From assembly GCF_036346595.1 (NCBI RefSeq), contig NZ_CP107834.1, positions 4,402,001 through 4,466,000 of the forward strand: a stretch of 64,000 bases of DNA, written 5' to 3'. Origin of the DNA: Streptomyces sp. NBC_00525 (GTDB lineage: Bacteria > Actinomycetota > Actinomycetes > Streptomycetales > Streptomycetaceae). A model generated the notes under the pieces. That model was not told the origin of the DNA and did no database searches. It saw only the letters and a list, made by a program, of their open reading frames with translations. The translations under genes and the position numbers were made by a program. Shown here one piece after another: positions 9,060 to 17,200 of this stretch. How positions within the stretch are numbered: the stretch's first letter is position 1; each line of letters starts with the position of its first letter.

Positions 9060-11443
9060 GCACCGGAGCCCCGCACCGGCCCCGCGCTCGCCGTCTGGCC
9101 ATCGCGCACCACGATTCGATCGTTGAGGCCCCGGTTTCCGAGCAGCAGCGCGCGATGTGGTTCATGGAACGGACCGGACGGCCCGGCACGTACAACATCG
9201 GGCTGACGGTCCGCATCACCGGCGAGTTGGACGTGCCGGCCATGAAGCGGGCTTTGGCGGAGGTGGTCGACCGGCACAAGGTCCTGCGCTCCGTCTTCAC
9301 CGAGACGGAGGCCGCGGGCGGGAGCGAAGTCCGGCAGCGCGTCCGGCAGCTCGACGAGATCGTGTTGTTCGACGAGACCTGGGACGGGCGTGCCGAGACC
9401 CCGTTCGATCTGAGTGCCGGACCTCTCGTCCGCGCCCGGATCGACCGGCAGGGCAGCGATGACCACATTCTCCACCTCTGTTTCCACCACGCTGTCTTCG
9501 ATGGAGGATCGGCACGGGTCTTCTGGCGCGAACTCTGGCGGGCGTACGGAGGGGAGCCGCTCGACGAACCTGCCGTTCAGTACGCGGACTACGCGATCTG
9601 GCAGCAGGAGCGACTGGCTGACGGTGTCCTGGACCGGCAGGTCCAGTGGTGGACCGACACGCTCAAGGGCTGCCCGGTACTGACCACGCTGCCTGCCGAC
9701 CGGCCGCGGCCGGCTCATCCGACCAAGGCCGGGCGGGAGCTCCGGCTGAGGATGCCCGAGCCGATCCGGCGTGCCGTCGACGAGATGGCGGAGGCGGAGA
9801 ACGCCACCTTCTACATGGTCGTACTGGCGGCTTTGCAGGGCTTCGTGTGCCGGGTGGCACAGCAGGAGGACGTGGTGATCGGTTCACCCCTGTCCGGCCG
9901 TCTCCGGCCCGAACTGCGGGAGGTCATCGGCTGTTTCGTCAACACGGTCGCCACGCGAGCCGACCTGTCGGACGATCCGTCGTTCCGTACGCACCTCAGC
10001 CGGACGCGGGATCACGTCCTGGACGTATTCGACCACTTCGAGCTGCCGTTCGACCGCGTGGTGGAGGCGGTCAACCCGCCCCGATCACCCATCTGGTCGC
10101 CGCTGTACCAGATGGTCTACGTGCACCAGGGCGACATCACCGCCGAGGGGGAGGCACCGCCCGGCCTGTGCGTGACCGAGGTGGACGAGCGCACCGACAG
10201 CGCCAAGTTCGACTGGCTCGTCACCACGTGGGAGGACGCCGACGGCATGGTCCTCAGCATCGAGTACGCCACCGAGCTGTTCGACGACGAAACGGTGCGC
10301 CGTCTCGCCGACGACTTCCTCGGTCTGCTCGCCGCCGTGCTCGCCGACCCGGACCGGCCACTCAGTGGCCACACACTGAGCGTACCGCCCGTGGACCGCG
10401 TGGCGGCCGTGCCCGACGCCGTCGACTCCCCCTCGGCCCCCGAGCCCGCCGACGAAGCGCCGGCCACCCCTACCGAGCAGTACCTCGCCGAGCTCTGGCG
10501 GCAGCTTCTGGACGTCCGGCAGGTGCGCCGCGGCGACGACTTCTTCCTGCTGGGCGGGCACTCGTTCCTCGGTATCAGGCTGCTCAACCGGGTCCGTCTC
10601 CAGTACGGCGTGGACCTTCCGGCTTCGGCGCTCTTCGAAGCCCGCACCCTGTACAGGCTCGGCCGTGCGGTCGACCGTGCGCTGACCACCACGACCGAGG
10701 CCGAACTCCTGCCGATGGCGGAGGGATCCGGGCCGGCGTTCTTCCTGATACACCCGGTGGGCGGCGGAGTGGGCTGTTACGCCGGTCTGGCCCGCGAGCT
10801 GGGATGCCCCGTCTATGCGCTCGAATCCGTGGGGCACGGCACGATCGAGGAGATGGCCGACACGTATCTGGCGGCCATGGAGTCGACCACGCAGCCTCCC
10901 CTGGCCATCGGCGGCTGGTCGATGGGCGGGGTCGTGGCCTTCGAGATGGCACGCCGCTTCGAGCAGCGAACCGGCCGTGCCCTCCCGGTGCTGATGATCG
11001 ACAGCTATCTGCCCGGGCCGGACGCGGAGCCGCCCACGGAAACCGAGATCGTCACCTGGTTCGCCGCGGACTGGGGGGCGGCCGTCGGCACGGACCTCGG
11101 TGCCTCCCTCACCACCCGGGAACAGATGTGGCAGCGTGCCCGGGAGCGCGGACTGCTCGAAACACCGGGCGACGCCGAGCTGGTCAAGACGCTGCTCGAC
11201 CGGTTCCGGACCAATCTGCATGCCCTGCGGACCTTCACCGTCACCGGCCGGTATCCGGGACGGGTCGTCGTGCTCCAGGCCGAGGACGAGTCGCGGGACC
11301 GGGACGACCACGGCTGGGGCGAGGTGACCACGCGGCCGGTGCGCACCATCGCGCTCGAGGGCGACCACTACGGCATCATGCGCGGACCGGAGCTGGCCCC
11401 GACCCTGGCCCGGCTGCTCCGGGAGGCGGAAGACCATGGCTGA
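9056..11443 (+). CDS. NRPS, C-T-TE (termination protein without adenylation domain)
   Basis: 795 residues. The condensation domain (about 20-440) has an intact active site, CFHHAVFDGGSAR near residue 145, and GCFVNTVATR. The carrier domain carries DDFFLLGGHSFLGI near residue 499 (phosphopantetheine Ser). The C-terminal thioesterase has FLIHPVGGGVG, the nucleophile elbow GGWSMGGVVAF near 620 and a terminal GDHYGIM that supplies the catalytic His. There is no A domain, so its amino acid must be loaded in trans or the carrier must accept a preformed unit. It starts at GTG 9056, overlapping mbtH, and overlaps the next gene by 8 bp. It likely performs final condensation and release, despite being first in gene order. 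Confidence 0.93.
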   Translation: MSTGAPHRPRARRLAIAHHDSIVEAPVSEQQRAMWFMERTGRPGTYNIGLTVRITGELDVPAMKRALAEVVDRHKVLRSVFTETEAAGGSEVRQRVRQLDEIVLFDETWDGRAETPFDLSAGPLVRARIDRQGSDDHILHLCFHHAVFDGGSARVFWRELWRAYGGEPLDEPAVQYADYAIWQQERLADGVLDRQVQWWTDTLKGCPVLTTLPADRPRPAHPTKAGRELRLRMPEPIRRAVDEMAEAENATFYMVVLAALQGFVCRVAQQEDVVIGSPLSGRLRPELREVIGCFVNTVATRADLSDDPSFRTHLSRTRDHVLDVFDHFELPFDRVVEAVNPPRSPIWSPLYQMVYVHQGDITAEGEAPPGLCVTEVDERTDSAKFDWLVTTWEDADGMVLSIEYATELFDDETVRRLADDFLGLLAAVLADPDRPLSGHTLSVPPVDRVAAVPDAVDSPSAPEPADEAPATPTEQYLAELWRQLLDVRQVRRGDDFFLLGGHSFLGIRLLNRVRLQYGVDLPASALFEARTLYRLGRAVDRALTTTTEAELLPMAEGSGPAFFLIHPVGGGVGCYAGLARELGCPVYALESVGHGTIEEMADTYLAAMESTTQPPLAIGGWSMGGVVAFEMARRFEQRTGRALPVLMIDSYLPGPDAEPPTETEIVTWFAADWGAAVGTDLGASLTTREQMWQRARERGLLETPGDAELVKTLLDRFRTNLHALRTFTVTGRYPGRVVVLQAEDESRDRDDHGWGEVTTRPVRTIALEGDHYGIMRGPELAPTLARLLREAEDHG

Positions 11444-12239
11444 AACCCTGGTGGCGCTCGACTTTCCGGGCCGGCGTGCCGAGGCGGCACTGTCCGACCT
11501 GCGTCTGGAGGACCGGGGCTGGGACGTGCTCTACCCGCTGAGCGAGCCGTTCAGCCGGGCCCTCGACCCGTCGCACTACGTGACGCACCTGGCGGAGCGC
11601 TGCGAAGGCAGGCAGGTCCGCGCCGTTCTCGCCTACTGCGCGGCGGCCCCGCTGGCGTGCGCGCTGGCGGTGCGGTTGGGCGGTGCGGACTCCCCGCTCC
11701 CGACCGTGCTCTTCGACGGGGACCCGGGCAGCGGGGCGGAGATCCGCAGCACGGCACGGGTCATCGTGCGCCAGCTCACCGGCAGGCCCGCGGAGGACTT
11801 CGACGGCGAGCTCGGGGCGGCGCTCACGGACGAGGGGCTGCGGGACCGCCCGGAGCGGGCCATGGAACTGCTGACCGAGCGGGTGATACGCCTGGGAGCC
11901 GATGTCTTCGAGGAGGACGGCCTCGACGAGGACGAGGCGGTGGCGGTCGCGACTCGGATGTCCGGCTTCTATCTCGACTGGATCGCCTACCTCGTGGCCG
12001 GCTTCCGCGTCCTGCCCCTGGCGCCGGGCGCGGGCTCCGTCACGCATGTCCGGTCGTCGGACCAGTCGGTGAGCGATGACTGGATCGACGCGCGCTCCCT
12101 CGACGTGCGTGCCGTCGACTGCGGCCGAGTGGAGCTGCTCGCCGATCCGCGTACACGTGCACTGGTGACGGATCTCCTGGGCCCCGCCCCAGGTCCCCCG
12201 ACCGGTAGTCCGCGCACCCTCTCTTCTGCTGTGGAGTGA
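11436..12239 (+). CDS. Thioesterase-like (alpha/beta-hydrolase-like) protein with Cys elbow
   Basis: 267 residues, not matched to a named family with certainty. It opens with LVALDFPGRRAEAALSDL; the segment VRAVLAYCAAAPLACALA near residues 60-80 resembles a nucleophile elbow in which the usual GHSxG is AYCAA, with Cys at the Ser position. A helical lid-like stretch and FYLDWIAYLVAGFR follow, and the end reads ELLADPRTRALVTDLL. It aligns by eye along its length with the protein at 53376-54158 in the same cluster (TFCAGAA, YLGYLVAAAR, DPQVARLVRGAF). Both resemble the C-terminal TE of the NRPS at 27173 (GHCAGAG). A type II editing thioesterase, an acyltransferase or an inactive scaffold are all possible. 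It is translationally coupled to the C-T-TE gene. Confidence 0.55.
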   Translation: MAETLVALDFPGRRAEAALSDLRLEDRGWDVLYPLSEPFSRALDPSHYVTHLAERCEGRQVRAVLAYCAAAPLACALAVRLGGADSPLPTVLFDGDPGSGAEIRSTARVIVRQLTGRPAEDFDGELGAALTDEGLRDRPERAMELLTERVIRLGADVFEEDGLDEDEAVAVATRMSGFYLDWIAYLVAGFRVLPLAPGAGSVTHVRSSDQSVSDDWIDARSLDVRAVDCGRVELLADPRTRALVTDLLGPAPGPPTGSPRTLSSAVE

Positions 12240-12243
12240 AAAT

Positions 12244-13260
12244 ATGACCGCGCCATCTCGCCGCAGTGCCCACAGGAACACGGTCACGGTCAATCCCGGT
12301 CGGCAGGAACCCGGGCTGCCCGCCCTGATCCGTGGCACGGGCGCGGCCGATCTCGTCTCCTGGCTCTCGCAGAACCCGGACACCGTCACCGAACTCGCCC
12401 ACAGCAGTGGGGCAGTGCTCTTCAGGGGCTTCGGCATCGACTCACCCGAGATGTTCCGCAGCGCCATGGCCGGACTCGCCCGTGACGTACTGGACTACGG
12501 GGAGCGGTCCTCACCCCGGCACGAGATCACTCAGGGGATCTACACCTCCACCGACCACCCTGCGGACCAGCACATCGCTCTGCACAACGAGCAGTCGTAC
12601 ACGCTGGACTGGCCGCTGCGGATCGTGTTCTGCTGCCAGCAGCCCGCCACCACCGGTGGCCGCACGCCGCTTGCCGACAGCCGTCGAGTCCTGGCCCGAC
12701 TCAGCGCCCCGACGGTCGCGCGATTCGGGGAGCTCGGCGTGCGCTACGTCCGTAACTACCTGCCGGGCATCAGCCTGCCCTGGCAGGAGGCTTTCCAGAC
12801 CAGCAGCCGCGCAGAGGTGGAGTCGTACTGCGCGCAGCACGACATCTCCTGCGCCTGGGCCGACGGTGAGCAGCTGCGGACCTGGCAGGTCAGGCCGGCG
12901 ATCCGCCGTCATCCGGGCACCGGCGAGGAAACCTGGTTCAACCACGCCCTGTTTTTCAACAACGCCACGCTCGCCAGTGAGGTCGGGGACGGGCTACTCG
13001 CCGCAGTGGGCGAGGACAACCTGCCGTACCACACGTACTTCGGCGACGGCAGCGCCATCCCGGCCGACACCATCGCCGAGATCCAGGAGGCATACCGTGC
13101 CGAAACCGTGGGATTCGACTGGGAGCGGGGCGATGTGCTGCTCGTCGAGAACATGCTCGTCGCGCACGCGCGAGAGCCATTCGACGGTCCGCGGCGAATC
13201 CTGACAGCCATGGCCGACCGCTGGTCGTCGGTTACGGCGGCGTCCGGAGCGGACCGGTGA
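12244..13260 (+). CDS. SyrP/TauD-type Fe(II)/2-oxoglutarate dioxygenase 1
   Basis: 338 residues of the TauD/clavaminate-synthase fold, subgroup SyrP, whose members hydroxylate the beta-carbon of amino acids tethered to NRPS carriers. The facial triad can be read as LHNEQSY near residue 114 (His and Glu of HxE) and VAHAREPFDGPRR near residue 306 (distal His, with Arg for 2-oxoglutarate). GAVLFRGFGI, ATTGGRTPLADSR and RYVRNYLPGISLPWQEAFQT are SyrP-like. The ATG at 12244 follows GTGGAG. Its stop overlaps the GTG start of its paralogue. The substrate is not determined; SyrP itself acts on Asp and KtzO/KtzP on Glu. Confidence 0.88.
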   Translation: MTAPSRRSAHRNTVTVNPGRQEPGLPALIRGTGAADLVSWLSQNPDTVTELAHSSGAVLFRGFGIDSPEMFRSAMAGLARDVLDYGERSSPRHEITQGIYTSTDHPADQHIALHNEQSYTLDWPLRIVFCCQQPATTGGRTPLADSRRVLARLSAPTVARFGELGVRYVRNYLPGISLPWQEAFQTSSRAEVESYCAQHDISCAWADGEQLRTWQVRPAIRRHPGTGEETWFNHALFFNNATLASEVGDGLLAAVGEDNLPYHTYFGDGSAIPADTIAEIQEAYRAETVGFDWERGDVLLVENMLVAHAREPFDGPRRILTAMADRWSSVTAASGADR

Positions 13261-14270
13261 CCGCCGGACCCGTGCGGCGGCGTCCGCGCACCGGTGGTGC
13301 CCAGCCGGTGCGGCGCTCGTTCGTCGATGACGATTTCTGTCTGGTGCTGCGGAGCGACGACGGGGCTCCGCTCGCCTCGTACGTGGCGGCCCACCGCGAG
13401 GAGCTGCTGGCCGACCTCGACCGGTACGGCGCCGTTCTCCTGCGGGGATTCTCGGTGCATGACGCCGAATCCTTCGGGGCCGCGGTGCGAGGGATCAGCC
13501 CCGACCTGCTCGGCTACCTGGAGCGAGCGGCGCCGCGCGGAGAGGTCGCCGACAAGGTCTTCACCTCCACGGAGTTCGCCTCCGACCAGGTCATCCCGCT
13601 GCACCACGAGATGTCGTACGCGCACAACTGGCCCAGCAGGCTGTACTTCTACTGTGACCTGCCGGCGGAGACCGGCGGCGAGACCCCCCTGGCCAGCGAA
13701 CGCCGGTTCACCCCACGACTGCCCGCGGAGATCCGCGAGCGGTTCCTGAGACACGGCGTGATGTACGTGCGCAACTACGGCGAGGATCTCGACCTGCCCT
13801 GGCAGGAGGTGTTCCAGACCACGGACCGCTCCGAGGCGGAGGCCTACTGCCGCGCGTCGAACACCGAGTTCCGGTGGACCGGCGGCAACGGGCTGCGGAC
13901 CCGCGCCGTACGCCAGGCGATGGCCCGGCACCCCCGTACCGGGGAGCGGGTGTGGTTCAACCACACGCACCTGTTCCACGTGTCCAACATGCCGGCCGAG
14001 GTGGCGCAGACCCTCATCGGTGAATTCGGCCTGGAGGGGCTGCCCCGCAACGCCTACTACGGCGACGGATCACCGATCGAGACAGACGTCGTCGATCTGA
14101 TCAGAAACCTTTACGAGGAGACGGCGGTCTCCTTTCCCTGGCAGCGCGGCGACGTCCTGATGGTGGACAACTTCCTTGCGACGCACGGCCGCGAGCCGTT
14201 CACGGGCGAGCGTCGGACCCTTGTCGCCATGTCGGACCTTTATGTGAATCGAGCTCTTCCATGTCCGTAA
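13257..14270 (+). CDS. SyrP/TauD-type Fe(II)/2-oxoglutarate dioxygenase 2
   Basis: 337 residues, a tandem paralogue of the preceding dioxygenase. Iron ligands read as LHHEMSYAHNW near residue 115 and THGREPFTGERR near 308. It shares GAVLLRGFSV, AETGGETPLASER, YVRNYGEDLDLPWQEVFQT and VWFNHTHLFH with the SyrP group. Having two diverged copies suggests either two hydroxylated positions or two stereochemical outcomes, as with KtzO/KtzP in kutzneride. Starts at GTG 13257 (4-bp overlap) and overlaps the next NRPS start by 10 bp, so it is translated in the same coupled chain. Confidence 0.88.
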   Translation: MTAGPVRRRPRTGGAQPVRRSFVDDDFCLVLRSDDGAPLASYVAAHREELLADLDRYGAVLLRGFSVHDAESFGAAVRGISPDLLGYLERAAPRGEVADKVFTSTEFASDQVIPLHHEMSYAHNWPSRLYFYCDLPAETGGETPLASERRFTPRLPAEIRERFLRHGVMYVRNYGEDLDLPWQEVFQTTDRSEAEAYCRASNTEFRWTGGNGLRTRAVRQAMARHPRTGERVWFNHTHLFHVSNMPAEVAQTLIGEFGLEGLPRNAYYGDGSPIETDVVDLIRNLYEETAVSFPWQRGDVLMVDNFLATHGREPFTGERRTLVAMSDLYVNRALPCP

Positions 14271-17200
14271 CCGAAAGCTACCGGCTCTCGACCCAGCAGC
14301 GGTGGCACTGGTCCCACGCCCAGGACGACCGCGTCACCGCCCGGCTGCGGACCGCGGCGCCCCTCGACCGGGCCCGGGCCGAACGGGCGCTGGCGGCCGT
14401 GGTCGCCCGGCATGAGGCGCTGCGGCTGCGCGTCGGCGACCTGACCGGCACCGGCATGCCCATCCAGGTCGTCGACGAGGAAGCCGTGCCGCACCTGCGC
14501 GCCCCCGAGGAGGACGCCGGCGAGGCGCCGGTCACCGTCACCCTCGCGGCGGACCTGCTGACCGTCGACGCGTCGGTGCTCCTGGCCGACCGGGAGAGCC
14601 TGGCCCTGCTCCTGGAGGAGTTCGCGGCGTACTACCTCGGCACCCCGCCGGCCGAGGACCCCGACCGCATCCAGTTCCTGGACGTCGTCGAGTGGCAGGC
14701 CGACGAGTCCTCCGGCGATGTGCCCGCGGAGCCCGGTGCGGTCACCTCGGTGGTACTGCCCCATCAGGGCACCGGGCCCACGGATCAGACGGTCGAGTGC
14801 CCGCTGCCGGACTCGGAGGGCGACCCCGAGCCGCGGGTGCTCGGCGCCTGGCTGCGGGCGCTCGGCCGCTATCTCGACGAGGAGGCGGAGTCGGTCACCA
14901 TCGCCTGGTACGACTCCGGACGTCATCCCGACGGAACGACCGGAGTCATCGGCCCGCTCGGCTGCTTCGTCGCGGTCGACCTCCACCGCGGGGCCGACGA
15001 CACGGCGCTCGGGACCTCGCTCGCCGAGGCCCGGGCCCGCAGCCTGCGGGTCACGCCCCTGGACCGGCCCGCTGCCGCCGGATTCGTCATGTATTCCTCG
15101 TCGCGCACCGAAGCGCTCACCGCGCTGGGAGCCGAGCCCGTGTCGGTGCACGGGCCGGTGCCCGAAACCGGCCTGCACCTGGAGTGTGTCGTCGGCGACG
15201 GGCGGCTGTGCCTGACGCTGCACAGCGACTCGGACACCGGTCCGGTGGCCGGGCGGATGCTGCTCGAATCCGTGGTGGCCGAGTTGGCCGGCGGCGGTGC
15301 CGGGCCCACTGAGAAGCAGGTGCTGGACCGCTGGGCCGGACAGGCTGGGGCATATGCCGAGCAGACCCTGGTGACGCTGCTCGACGAGGCGTTCGCCGCC
15401 GCGCCGGAAGGCGGCGCCGCGGTGATCGCACCCGACGCCACCCTCTCCTTCGGCGAACTCGACCGCGCAGCGGACGCGATAGCCGGCCGGCTGCGCGAAC
15501 GTGGTGTCCGCCCCGGAGACCGCGTGGCCGTGCTCGGCGAGCGGTCCGCGTCGACGGTCGCGGCCTTTGTCGGCGTGCTGCGTGCCGGTGGGGTCTACGT
15601 CCCCCTCGACCCGGCCCACCCCACCGCGTGGCTTGTCGCTCAGGCGCGGTCGGTCGACGCCGCGCTGGTGACCGGCGCGCCCGACGGGGCGGCACTGACC
15701 GCTCTCGCCGCGCACCTGCCCACGCTGCCGCTCGACGGTTCCGAGCCGGCAGCGTGCCACGAGCGGGTCCGGGTCGATCCGCAGGACGCCGCGTACATCA
15801 TCTTCACGTCCGGCTCCACCGGGGCGGCGCGGCCGGTTGTGGTGGAGCACCGCAACGCGGCATGCCTGTACACGGCTCTCCAGCGGACCGTGTACGCCGA
15901 CGCGCCGGAGGGACTGCGGGTCGCGGTCAACGCGTCGCTCGGATTCGACGCCTCGGTCAAGCAACTCCTGCAACTCGCCGCCGGCCGCACCCTGTGCCTG
16001 GTCGACGAGGAGACCCGCCGGGACGTCCCCGCCCTGCTGAACCGGCTCGCGGAGCACCGGGTCGGCGTACTGGACTGCACCCCGTCCCATCTGCGTCTGA
16101 TCCTGGACGGCCGGGAGCCCGGCCAGCGCCTGCCGGAGCTGCTGCTGGTCGGCGGGGAACCGGTTGACGAGACGCTCTGGCAGGAGATCGCCGGACTCGA
16201 CGGGGTGCGCGCGGTGAACCTGTACGGACCCACCGAATGCACGGTGGACACCACGTGGGCCTCTGTGGAAGGGGCGGACACCCCCTCCATCGGCCGGCCG
16301 CTGCCGGGTCTGCGGGTCCACGTCATGGACCCCGCGGGGCGGCCGGTGCCGCCCGGTTGCGAGGGTGAACTCGTAGTGGCCGGACCCCAGGTGGCCCGCG
16401 GATACTGGGCCGACGAGGAGGCCACCGCCGCACGCTTCACCGAGGTCGAGGGAGTCCGCGCGTACCGGACCGGGGACCGGGTCCGGTTCCTCGACGACGG
16501 ACGCCTCGACTGCCTGGGCAGGCTGGACGACCAGGTCAAGATCAACGGCCACCGTCTGGAACCGGGCGAAGTGACTGCGGTACTCCGTTCCCATCCGGCT
16601 CTGGCCAACGCCTACGTCGGTCGGCGGCCGGCGACGCCGGGCTCGGCAACGGCCTCGGACCGGCTCGCCGCCTTCGTGGTGCCGCGGCCCGAGGCGACCG
16701 CCGGCCTGCTGGACGGCATCGCCGGTGTGAATCCGCACGAGACCCGGTACCTCTTCGACGAGATCTTCGTCCAGCGCACCTATCTGCGCGGGGGAATCAC
16801 GCTCCGCGAGGGCGCGGTCGTGCTGGACGTGGGCGCCAATATCGGTATGTTCGCCCGCTTCGTCGACGCCACCTGCCCGGGCGTTCGGATCCTCGCCTTC
16901 GAACCGCTGCCCGAGCCGTTCGCACTGCTGGAGAAGAACCTCCAGGGCAGCCGGAGCCGGGTCGAGCTGTTCCCCGTCGGCCTCTCCGACGAGGCGGGCT
17001 CCGCGTCGTTCACCGTGTACCCCGGCTACTCGATGATGTCCGGACTGGCCGCCTACGCCGACCCGGCTGCGGAGATCTCCGTGGTCCGGCGGTTCCTCAC
17101 CAACCGGCGGGACGAGGCCCTGTTCGGCGAGGTGTCGGACGTGCTGGCCGACCGGTTCGCCCCGGAAACCGCGCAGGTCACCCTGCGCCGCCTGTCCGAT

